Positions 1 to 6,619 of a DNA stretch of 9,891 nucleotides are shown here, piece after piece. Numbering within the stretch: the stretch's first letter is position 1; each line of letters starts with the position of its first letter. The translations under genes and the position numbers were made by a program. This stretch comes from Planctomycetaceae bacterium UBA4732 (GTDB lineage: Bacteria; Planctomycetota; Planctomycetia; Gemmatales; Gemmataceae), in assembly GCA_002404095.1 (NCBI GenBank), contig DHJA01000231.1, positions 38,149-48,039 of the forward strand, read 5' to 3'. The notes beneath the pieces are model-generated. The model saw only the letters and a program-made list of their open reading frames with translations, was not told the origin of the DNA and searched no databases.

Positions 1-794
1 TTTTCGTTGGTAGGGGCGGGGTCTCCCCGCCCTTTTCCCCGCAAAAGCGCATACAAGGCGATATGGCGTTCGAGAACGTCGTGTTCCGCTACCCGTCGCG
101 GCCGGAGGTGGAGGTGTTGCACGGCGTCAACCTGGCGGCGCGGGCGGGGCAGCGCGTCGCCGTGGTGGGTCCGAGCGGGGCCGGCAAATCGACGTTGGTG
201 TCGCTGCTGCTGCGCTTCTACGAGCCGGAGCGCGGACGCATCCTCATAGACGGCCGCGACGCGCGCGAATATGGTTTACGCGAACTGCGCTCCCAAATGG
301 CGGTAGTGCCGCAAGATGTGTTGCTGTTCGGCGGCTCGATCCTGGACAACATCGCCTACGGTCGGCCGGGCGCGTCGGAAGCCGAGATCATGGAAGCGGC
401 CCGCAAGGCCAACGCCCACGACTTTATCAGTACTTTTCCAGAGGGCTATCAGACGCGCGTCGGCGAACGCGGCGTACAGCTGTCCGGCGGCCAACGGCAG
501 CGCGTGGCCATCGCCCGCGCCATCCTGCGGGATCCGGCCATCTTGATTCTGGACGAAGCCACTAGCTCGCTGGATTCAGAGAGCGAAAGCCTGGTTTTGC
601 AGGCTCTGGACGGACTGATGCGCGGGCGTACGTCACTGGTCATCGCGCACCGCCTTTCGACGGTGCGCTCAGCCGACCGAATTTTCGTCCTCAAAGACGG
701 CGCCGTCGTGGAGGAAGGGACGCATGAAGAACTGTCGGCGCGTCCCGAGGGAGTCTACCGCACTTTGTCCCTCTTACAATTCGACGCCGTTTAG
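1..794 (+). CDS. ABC exporter ATP-binding domain, 5'-partial
   Basis: C-terminal nucleotide-binding domain of an MsbA/multidrug-type ABC exporter, which couples ATP hydrolysis to export across the inner membrane. Numbering from the ATG at 63, it has the A-loop Tyr10, Walker A GPSGAGKST (36-44), Q-loop Gln84, signature LSGGQ (140-144), Walker B ILILDE ending in catalytic Glu165, D-loop SSLD (168-171) and H-loop His196. All look functional. The frame is open from base 3, and the residues before Met63 (QKRIQGD) fit the usual linker that precedes AFENV in these exporters. The ATG at 63 is therefore probably internal, and the transmembrane domain lies upstream, outside the window. The substrate cannot be told from this half. 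A strong palindrome (14-32) lies in the linker-coding part. The stop is TAG at 792-794. Confidence 0.93.
   Translation, partial: FVGRGGVSPPFSPQKRIQGDMAFENVVFRYPSRPEVEVLHGVNLAARAGQRVAVVGPSGAGKSTLVSLLLRFYEPERGRILIDGRDAREYGLRELRSQMAVVPQDVLLFGGSILDNIAYGRPGASEAEIMEAARKANAHDFISTFPEGYQTRVGERGVQLSGGQRQRVAIARAILRDPAILILDEATSSLDSESESLVLQALDGLMRGRTSLVIAHRLSTVRSADRIFVLKDGAVVEEGTHEELSARPEGVYRTLSLLQFDAV
14..32. repeat. GC hairpin in the exporter linker coding region
   Basis: Perfect 8-bp inverted repeat, GGGCGGGG (14-21) and CCCCGCCC (25-32), with a 3-nt TCT loop. It lies inside the open frame of the ABC exporter and is read as part of a Gly/Pro-rich linker (VGRGGVSPP) just before the nucleotide-binding domain. 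The palindrome is seen directly. Whether it is an inserted repeat element or an ordinary codon choice is unknown. Confidence 0.6.
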
Positions 795-796
795 GC

Positions 797-821
797 GCCG
801 CGCTCCCCTTCGGGTCGCGGC
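797..821 (+). terminator. Possible terminator or REP-like hairpin after the ABC exporter gene
   Basis: GCCGCG (797-802) pairs with CGCGGC (816-821). The 13-nt loop can form a further CCC/GGG pairing (806-808 with 812-814) around a TTC turn. It starts two bases after the exporter stop codon. There is no T-run, only a mildly AT-richer stretch (822-832), so it could equally be a REP-like palindrome or an mRNA 3'-end stabiliser. Confidence 0.35.
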
Positions 822-839
822 TAAACGTATTTCGCGCCC

Positions 840-868
840 TTGCGTCAGACCCGTTTCAAGCCCATAAT
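840..868 (+). promoter_or_regulatory. Candidate sigma-70-type promoter for the hybrid kinase
   Basis: TTGCGT at 840-845 and CATAAT at 863-868 are separated by exactly 17 nt. The -10 matches the consensus at 5 of 6 positions and the -35 at 3 of 6. It lies 32 nt upstream of the kinase ATG and after the hairpin ending the exporter gene, so the kinase may have its own promoter. Planctomycete promoters are poorly defined, so this is only a candidate. Confidence 0.35.
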
Positions 869-900
869 GTCACCGACAAATCAACGCCAGGGAGCCAGGT

Positions 901-3456
901 ATGATAAAGCCGCCAATTCCGGCCGACGAAGAACAAAGACTGGCGTCCTTGCGAGCGCTCAATCTCCTCGATACGCCGCCCGAGGAACGCTTCGACCGCA
1001 TCACCCGCATCGCCTGCCGGCTGTTTGACGTGCCAATCGCGCTGGTAAATCTAATCGATGCGGATCGCCAATGGTCCAAATCCTGTCACGGCCTCAACGT
1101 CCGTGAAATCGACCGAGATATTTCCTTCTGCGGACATGCCGTCTTCAGTCCGGACCCTCTTGTGGTTCCCGACACCCTGCTGGACCATCGCTTCGCCGAC
1201 AACCCGCTGGTGATAGGAGAACCCGGCGTGCGCTTTTATGCCGGTCAATCTCTAAAGACTTCCGACGGCAGTTTGGTCGGCGTCTTGTGCGTCAGCGACT
1301 ACCGGCCGCGCGACCTCAACAAGGAAGAGTTGCAGTTGCTTCGCGTCCTCGCCGGACTGGTGGAAGACCAACTCAATCGGATTGAAACGGCCGACCTGCG
1401 GCGAGAGGTTGAAGGACGCCGGGCGGCAGAGTTGGCGCTGCGAAACTCCGAGGCGCTTTATCATTCCCTCGTGGAGAGTTTGCCGATAAACATATTCCGC
1501 AAAGACCTGCCGGGCCGTTTCACGTTTGCGAACAAGCTGTTTTGCGAGACGCTCCGCAAAGCCCCCGGCGACATCATCGGCAAGACCGACTTCGACTTCT
1601 TCCCCAAGGAACTCGCTGAGAAGTATCGGAAGGACGACGAGGGGATCATGCTAACCCGAGGCGTCTTCGAGGACGTGGAGCGGCATCAAAAACCCAACGG
1701 AGAAACGGCCTATGTGCAAATCCTCAAGACGCCCGTATTCGACTTCAAAGGCCAGGTGGTTGGGACGCAAGGAATGTTCTGGGACGTGACCGCGCGGACG
1801 ATGGCGGAACAGGCGATGGTCGCGTCCAAGACCGCGGCGGAGTCGGCGAACCGGGCCAAGAGCGAGTTCCTCGCCAACATGAGCCATGAGATCCGTACGC
1901 CCATGAACGCCATCCTCGGCATGACCGAGCTGGCCCTCGACACCGAGCTGGCGCCCGAGCAGCGACGGTACCTGGAAATGGTCAAAAGCTCGGCCGACTC
2001 GCTGCTCGCGGTCATCAACGACATCCTGGATTTCTCCAAGATCGAGGCCGGCAAGCTCGACCTGGAAACGATTCCGTTTTCGTTGCCCGATCGGCTCGGC
2101 GACGTGGCGAAAGCGCTGGCCTTACGGGCGCATCATAAAGGGTTGGAGCTGGCCTGTCAGGTCGCGTCTGCCGTCCCGGACGTCCTGATGGGCGATCCCG
2201 GCCGGCTGGGTCAAGTCGTCACGAATCTGGTCGGCAACGCCATCAAGTTCACGGAACGCGGCGAGGTGGTGGCGCGCGTCGAAGTTACGGAGCGAACCGA
2301 CGAGGACGTTTGTTTGCACTTTGCCGTCCGCGATTCGGGCATCGGCATCCCGGCCGAAAAGCTGGGCGCGATCTTTACTCCCTTCGAGCAGGCCGACAAC
2401 TCCATGACGCGCCGCTTTGGCGGCAGCGGCCTGGGCCTGACGATCTCCAGCCGACTGGTCGGAATGATGGGCGGCCGAATCTGGGTCGAGAGCGAAGTGG
2501 GCAAGGGCAGCACCTTTCACTTCACCGCGCGCTTCGGCGCCCCGCGAGACGCCGAGGTGATGCCGACGGCAATCGAGCCGGCCGGTCTGCACGGCCTACC
2601 CGTTCTGGTCGTTGACGACAACGCCACCAACCGCGAAATCCTGGTGGAGATGCTGACTCGTTGGCGCATGAAGCCGACGGCCGCGGCGGACGGCCCCGCG
2701 GCGCTTGCGGAAATGGATCGGGCGGCCGCCGCCGGGGAGCCGTTCGCGCTGGTGCTATCCGACGCCCAGATGCCGGGGATGGACGGCTTCACCCTGGCCG
2801 AACACATTCGGCGCCGCCCCGACGTGACTCGTGCCACGCTATTGATGCTGTCTTCCGCCGACCGCCAAAAGGACGCCGCCCGCTGCCGTGAGTTGGGGAT
2901 CGGCGCTTATCTGATAAAACCCCTTAAAAAATCCGAATTGCTTGAGGCCATCACGACGGCCCTGGGCGCCCCGCCGGCGATTCGAGACAAGCCGGCGGCC
3001 GCCGTTCCAGTTCCGGATGCGGCGACCGGCGGTCGTCCGCCGAGGCGGCTGCGCATCCTGCTGGCGGAGGACAGTCCTATCAACCAACTATTGGCCTCCG
3101 CCTTGCTGCGGAAACAGGGGTATGAAGTGGTTATTGCCGGCAACGGCAAGGAGGCGCTGGCCGCCCTGGAGGCAAGCGGCGAGTGGCGGGTGGATTCTTC
3201 GGCCGCGCCGTTCGACGTGGTATTGATGGACGTGCAGATGCCCGAGATGGACGGCATTGAGGCGACCGGCCGCATCCGTGCGCTCGAACAAGGGCGAGGC
3301 CGGCGCCTTCCCATTATCGCCATGACCGCGCACGCCATGAAAGGCGACCGCGAGCGTTGCCTGGCGGCCGGCATGGACGGCTATGTTTCCAAGCCGATTC
3401 AGAAGCGCGAACTGTTTGGCGCCATCGCCGCCTTCGCGCCTGAAGAAGTGGAGTAA
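901..3456 (+). CDS. Cytoplasmic hybrid sensor histidine kinase (GAF-PAS-HisKA-HATPase-REC-REC)
   Basis: An 851-residue hybrid kinase that senses a signal, autophosphorylates on His and passes phosphate to its own receivers. Domains in order: GAF (about 20-162), a short helical linker, PAS (about 183-300), HisKA with the H-box SHEIRTP and phospho-acceptor His329, and a HATPase domain (about 430-545) with N-box Asn446, G1 box DSGIGIP from 478 and G2 box GGSGLGL from 507. Receiver 1 has Asp572/573, acceptor Asp621 and Lys673. Receiver 2 has Glu723/Asp724, acceptor Asp777 and Lys831. All catalytic residues are present. No transmembrane segment or signal peptide is seen, so it should sense an intracellular cue. 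There is no C-terminal Hpt domain, so onward transfer would need a separate Hpt protein. The ATG at 901 has a GGGAG ribosome binding site at 890-894 with 6-nt spacing. The ligand and output are unknown. Confidence 0.95.
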   Translation: MIKPPIPADEEQRLASLRALNLLDTPPEERFDRITRIACRLFDVPIALVNLIDADRQWSKSCHGLNVREIDRDISFCGHAVFSPDPLVVPDTLLDHRFADNPLVIGEPGVRFYAGQSLKTSDGSLVGVLCVSDYRPRDLNKEELQLLRVLAGLVEDQLNRIETADLRREVEGRRAAELALRNSEALYHSLVESLPINIFRKDLPGRFTFANKLFCETLRKAPGDIIGKTDFDFFPKELAEKYRKDDEGIMLTRGVFEDVERHQKPNGETAYVQILKTPVFDFKGQVVGTQGMFWDVTARTMAEQAMVASKTAAESANRAKSEFLANMSHEIRTPMNAILGMTELALDTELAPEQRRYLEMVKSSADSLLAVINDILDFSKIEAGKLDLETIPFSLPDRLGDVAKALALRAHHKGLELACQVASAVPDVLMGDPGRLGQVVTNLVGNAIKFTERGEVVARVEVTERTDEDVCLHFAVRDSGIGIPAEKLGAIFTPFEQADNSMTRRFGGSGLGLTISSRLVGMMGGRIWVESEVGKGSTFHFTARFGAPRDAEVMPTAIEPAGLHGLPVLVVDDNATNREILVEMLTRWRMKPTAAADGPAALAEMDRAAAAGEPFALVLSDAQMPGMDGFTLAEHIRRRPDVTRATLLMLSSADRQKDAARCRELGIGAYLIKPLKKSELLEAITTALGAPPAIRDKPAAAVPVPDAATGGRPPRRLRILLAEDSPINQLLASALLRKQGYEVVIAGNGKEALAALEASGEWRVDSSAAPFDVVLMDVQMPEMDGIEATGRIRALEQGRGRRLPIIAMTAHAMKGDRERCLAAGMDGYVSKPIQKRELFGAIAAFAPEEVE

Positions 3457-3460
3457 TCAG

Positions 3461-3479
3461 GGAGGGCTTCACGCCCCCC
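3461..3479. terminator. Weak hairpin between convergent genes
   Basis: GGAGGGC (3461-3467) can pair with GCCCCCC (3473-3479) across a 5-nt loop, with one A/C mismatch. It occupies most of the 33-nt gap between the convergent kinase and pepT stop codons, where a bidirectional terminator would be expected. Neither side has a T-run, so the role is uncertain. Confidence 0.3.
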
Positions 3480-3489
3480 GCTCGCCTAA

Positions 3490-4728
3490 TCAGGACGTTA
3501 CGCTTTCGCCCCACACCTGGGCCAGCTCGACAAGCACGCGCACCGCCGTCGCCATCTCTTCCAGGCACGTCCACTCCAATGGCGAGTGCAAATTGTGTTC
3601 GCCGCATGACAGGTTCGGCGTCGGCAGTCCCAGTTCGGTCAAGCGCGAGCCGTCCGTCCCGCCGCGAACGATGGTCAACTTCGGTTCCAGGCCGGCGCGG
3701 CGCATCGCCTTTTCCGCGAAGGCCACGGCGCGCGGTTCCTTCTTCAGACCGTCCGCCATGTTGCGGTACTGCTTGATGATTTGCACGTCGATGGATGCTT
3801 GCGGGTATTCCGTCGTCACCGTGCGGGCGGCGGTGCGCAACACCTCAGCGCGGTCGGTCAGCCGTTCGGTGTCAAAATCACGTAATAAGATGCGAATTGT
3901 CGTCTCGGCGACGCCGCCCTCAATGCGGTAAGGGTGGACAAAGCCCTCGCGCTCGGCCGTCGTCTCCGGCGACAGACACTGGCGCGGCAGCCGGTCGAGG
4001 AACAGGCCGGCCAGACGTACCGCGTTGACCATGCGGCCCTTGCCAATGGACGGATGGATGTTGACGCCGCGCACCGTCACGACGGCCAGGTCGGCGGAAA
4101 AGGTTTCGCCGTCGATCTCGCCCTCGCCGCCGCCGTCGAGGGTATAGCCAAGGTGGGCGCCAAGTTTTTTCAGATCGAGGTGATCAACGCCGCGGCCGAC
4201 TTCCTCGTCGCAGGTGAAGCAGACGCGGATCGGGCCGTGCGGCACATCCGGCCGAGTCAGCAATTGCGCCGCGGCCTCCATGATGACGGCCACGCCGGCC
4301 TTGTCGTCGGCGCCTAGCAGCGTCGTGCCGTCGCTGGTGATGAGCGTCTTGCCTTGGAGAGTATTCAGCTCCGGATTATCGGCGATACGGATAATCCGCG
4401 AAGGATCGCCGGGCAAAACAATGTCACGGCCGTCGTAGGGAGCGTGGACGACCGGCTTGACGTTGAGGCCGCTGGTTTCGGGCGACGTATCGACGTGGGC
4501 GATCCAAGCGATGGTTGGGACCGCGTGCTTCATGGTGGCGGGGATGGTGGCCAGGACGATGCCGTGTTCGTCCTGTTCGGCGTCGTTCAAGCCCATATCC
4601 CTGAGTTCTTGCGTCAAAAGCCGGCCGAGTTCAAGTTGGCCGGGCGTACTCGGATAGGTCGTTGCCGCCTCGTCGGCCTGGGTGTGAATGCGGACGTATC
4701 GGCAGAAGCGGTCAAGCAGGGTGTCCAT
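3490..4728 (-). CDS. pepT: Peptidase T (tripeptide aminopeptidase, M20 family)
   Basis: Cytoplasmic di-zinc aminopeptidase that releases the N-terminal residue from tripeptides. The 412-residue length matches the family. Numbering from the chosen start, the metal-site and catalytic motifs are HVDTSPETSG (His78, Asp80), LLGADDKAG (Asp141), CDEEVG (Glu175, Glu176), TLDGGGEGE (Asp198) and a late GGTDGS block followed by NLHSP (His381). Two adjacent ATGs are possible, at 4731 and 4728. The AAGGA ribosome binding site lies only 3 nt from the first and 6 nt from the second. The second gives the MDTLL start and puts His78/Asp80 at the same numbers as I recall for the E. coli enzyme, so it was preferred. 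The gene follows nth after 24 nt on the same strand, so the two are probably cotranscribed. Confidence 0.96.
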   Translation of the reverse strand: MDTLLDRFCRYVRIHTQADEAATTYPSTPGQLELGRLLTQELRDMGLNDAEQDEHGIVLATIPATMKHAVPTIAWIAHVDTSPETSGLNVKPVVHAPYDGRDIVLPGDPSRIIRIADNPELNTLQGKTLITSDGTTLLGADDKAGVAVIMEAAAQLLTRPDVPHGPIRVCFTCDEEVGRGVDHLDLKKLGAHLGYTLDGGGEGEIDGETFSADLAVVTVRGVNIHPSIGKGRMVNAVRLAGLFLDRLPRQCLSPETTAEREGFVHPYRIEGGVAETTIRILLRDFDTERLTDRAEVLRTAARTVTTEYPQASIDVQIIKQYRNMADGLKKEPRAVAFAEKAMRRAGLEPKLTIVRGGTDGSRLTELGLPTPNLSCGEHNLHSPLEWTCLEEMATAVRVLVELAQVWGESVTS

Positions 4729-4752
4729 CATAATTCCTTCAAACGATCCGGT

Positions 4753-5406
4753 TTAGGCGTTTTGGATGACGCCGACCTTCGGACAGAATTTCGCCAGACT
4801 ACATTCTTCGCACAGCGGACGCCGCGCGTGGCAAACGCGCCGGCCATGATAGATCATACGGTGGCCGAACATCGTCCATTCCTTTTTCGGAATCAGCCCC
4901 ATCAGGTCGCGCTCGACCTTCACCGGATCGACGTGGACCGTCAACCCCATGCGCCGACTGAGACGGCCGACGTGCGTATCGACAGGAATGCCGGGCGTGG
5001 CGAAGGCGTTGCCGAGGACGACGTTCGCGGTCTTACGGCCGACGCCGGCCAACGGCGTTAATTCCTCCATCGTGGATGGCACTTGTCCGCCGTGCCCTGC
5101 GACGATTTGCTGACAACAGAGTTGGATGTTACGCGCTTTGTTACGAAAGAAGCCGGTCGATTGGATCAGGCGTTCCAGTTCGGCCCGGTCTGCGTTGGCG
5201 AAGGCGGCGGCGTCGGGATAGCGGGCGAACAAGGCCGGCGTGACAAGGTTGACGCGGACGTCGGTGCATTGTGCCGAGAGGATGGTGGCGACGAGCAGTT
5301 GCAGCGGGCCGTCGAAGAGGAGCGCGCACGCCGCCTCGGGGTAGAGGCCGGCCAGATCACGGACAATGCGGCGGGCGCGGTTCTTCAATGGGTTTACGGC
5401 GGTCAT
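4753..5406 (-). CDS. nth: Endonuclease III (DNA glycosylase/AP lyase)
   Basis: Base-excision repair enzyme that removes oxidised pyrimidines and cleaves at the abasic site. The 217-residue length is typical. It has the [13 protein letters not shown] helix (37-49), the helix-hairpin-helix [13 protein letters not shown] with catalytic Lys125, the [14 protein letters not shown] segment with catalytic Asp143, and a C-terminal [4Fe-4S] ligand set Cys192-X6-Cys199-X2-Cys202-X5-Cys208. Nothing essential is missing. The ATG at 5406 has no clear Shine-Dalgarno sequence, and no better upstream ATG in frame was found. It is the first gene of a likely nth-pepT unit. The coupling looks positional, not functional. 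Confidence 0.97.
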   Translation of the reverse strand: MTAVNPLKNRARRIVRDLAGLYPEAACALLFDGPLQLLVATILSAQCTDVRVNLVTPALFARYPDAAAFANADRAELERLIQSTGFFRNKARNIQLCCQQIVAGHGGQVPSTMEELTPLAGVGRKTANVVLGNAFATPGIPVDTHVGRLSRRMGLTVHVDPVKVERDLMGLIPKKEWTMFGHRMIYHGRRVCHARRPLCEECSLAKFCPKVGVIQNA

Positions 5407-5481
5407 GCCTGGAATGGTAGCAAAAGAGGGCGCTTTCGGACAGCGAAGTCTGACGCCGAGGATTTGCCTTCAAAACGCGAA

Positions 5482-5501
5482 CCGGGAGCGTACGCCCCCG
5501 G
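5482..5501 (-). terminator. Terminator-like hairpin downstream of the beta-barrel gene
   Basis: CCGGG (5482-5486) pairs with CCCGG (5497-5501). After one mismatch the stem continues with GC/GC around a GTAC loop. Read on the minus strand, the hairpin lies about 60 nt after the beta-barrel gene's stop and is followed by a T-containing tract (TTCGCGTTTT). That fits a weak intrinsic terminator. It resembles the palindrome at 9866-9886, so a dispersed repeat is the alternative. Nothing else is seen in the 5407-5559 gap. Confidence 0.4.
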
Positions 5502-5559
5502 AGAGTTGTATTCATGATCTATCGCTTTTGGCGACAATCCGTGATCGCGGACGGCCTGG

Positions 5560-6420
5560 TTAGAACCGTGTGCCGAGCGTGAACAGCAGGTTAATGTCTT
5601 GCACGTCGCCGTCGTGCTGCCGTTGGAGAACGTCGCCCCAGGTGTAGCCATATTCGCCGCGGATGCCCGCCTGGAAGATGCAGCATCGCCACGGAATTTC
5701 CAGGTCGGTGTGGATCGACCCGAACGAGCCCGCGATCACGTCGGTCCGGTGGCGGAAGTTCGTCACCTCAAGCTTTTCCGTGCCGTAACGACCGCCCAGG
5801 TCGAAGCCGACGCGCCAGTTTACGTCCGGTTTGCCGCAGTCGGCGCAGCCCCACAGGTACCACTCGCGGCCGCCGGCCACGTTGACATAGGTACGGTTGA
5901 GGTCGCGGACGCCGACGTCTACGAACGGGACAACCGCCCCGCCGCCGTTCGCTCCGTCCCGCACGTTAAGCAAGCGGTATCTCGGCGTGCGATCATTACT
6001 GCTATTGTGGACGTTGCTGATGCTCAGGTCCACGGTCCAGGCCGCGTCCAACTCCGGGTTGAAAAACAGCGTCCGGGCGCCGACGTCCACGTCCCAGCCG
6101 GTATTCAAGCGGGCGCCGAACGGGTTGCCGCCGAGCGGGAAGTTGAAGCCGTTGCGTATGTAGACTTCGTAGCCGATCGGCCCGTTTGCCCCCACCGGGC
6201 CGCAGCACCCCGCGCAGCGCGGGTAAGCCATCCAGTTCGACGTTCGTACCCCGCCGCCCGGAAGCGTCCCATCCACGGACGGCGCCAGGTCGCCCCCAGG
6301 CGTGGACAATGACGGGCCGCTCATGCTGATGGGCGGGGCGGACGTATCGTCGGCCCGGACCCCACCCCAGCACAGCAAGGTCACGACTAGGCTACCCAGG
6401 CTGACGCGCTTCATGTTCAT
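5560..6420 (-). CDS. Secreted outer-membrane beta-barrel protein (planctomycete BBP7-like)
   Basis: Predicted 286-residue exported protein. It begins MNMKR, followed by a hydrophobic segment (VSLGSLVVTLLCWGGV) and a likely signal-peptidase cleavage after VRA, before DDTSAPP. A Pro/Ser/Gly-rich stretch follows, then a CAGCCGP segment and GPIGYEVYIRNGFNFPLGG. The rest is alternating polar/aromatic strands (DVDVGARTLFFNPELDAAW, VGFDLGGRYG, GEYGYTWGDV). It ends in LLFTLGTRF, a terminal Phe typical of proteins inserted in the outer membrane by the BAM machinery. This style matches BBP7-type beta-barrel proteins of planctomycetes, which have no defined function. The frame extends upstream to 6480, but the extra 20 residues are hydrophilic and would precede the signal peptide. 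The ATG at 6420 has GAGG 5 nt upstream and was chosen. Confidence 0.82.
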   Translation of the reverse strand: MNMKRVSLGSLVVTLLCWGGVRADDTSAPPISMSGPSLSTPGGDLAPSVDGTLPGGGVRTSNWMAYPRCAGCCGPVGANGPIGYEVYIRNGFNFPLGGNPFGARLNTGWDVDVGARTLFFNPELDAAWTVDLSISNVHNSSNDRTPRYRLLNVRDGANGGGAVVPFVDVGVRDLNRTYVNVAGGREWYLWGCADCGKPDVNWRVGFDLGGRYGTEKLEVTNFRHRTDVIAGSFGSIHTDLEIPWRCCIFQAGIRGEYGYTWGDVLQRQHDGDVQDINLLFTLGTRF

Positions 6421-6460
6421 GCCGCCCTCGCCTTTCCCTGATCCCGCCTCTCTAGGCGCC

Positions 6461-6478
6461 GGCGCGTTCGAGCGCGCC
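6461..6478 (-). promoter_or_regulatory. 5'-leader hairpin upstream of the beta-barrel gene
   Basis: GGCGCG (6461-6466) and CGCGCC (6473-6478) form a perfect 6-bp stem around a 6-nt loop, next to the palindrome GGCGCC (6455-6460). If transcription starts further upstream, it would fold in the mRNA leader about 40 nt before the ATG and could affect stability or translation. The stem is seen directly; a role is inference. No convincing promoter hexamers were found in the 200-nt divergent gap 6421-6619. Confidence 0.25.
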
Positions 6479-6619
6479 AAAGTATCCCTGTTATTCTTCG
6501 GACGAAAGAGCTGCCGGAATTAACTGGAATATGGGCTGAAGCGGTTGTAGCGGCCTAACGAACGCGCCGAAAGATGATAAGCAGGCAAAATAGTTAAGAG
6601 ACGGGAGGGCGGATCGGCC

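Noticed and set aside
63..794. Complete stand-alone ATPase starting at the ATG at 63
   Set aside because: The frame is open back to base 3, and the residues before Met63 match the normal exporter linker, so the gene is 5'-partial.
2122..2592. 156-residue minus-strand frame opposite the kinase
   Set aside because: It is antisense to the HATPase domain of the kinase; no domain or ribosome binding site supports it.
4354..5061. 235-residue plus-strand frame opposite pepT and nth
   Set aside because: It is antisense to two enzymes with full catalytic motifs and has no domain of its own.
5599..6312. 237-residue plus-strand frame opposite the beta-barrel gene
   Set aside because: It is an antisense shadow in GC-rich DNA with no domain, while the opposite strand has a signal peptide and barrel pattern.
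5560..6480. Longer start of the beta-barrel gene at 6480
   Set aside because: The extra 20 residues are hydrophilic and would precede the signal peptide. The ATG at 6420 has a well-placed GAGG.
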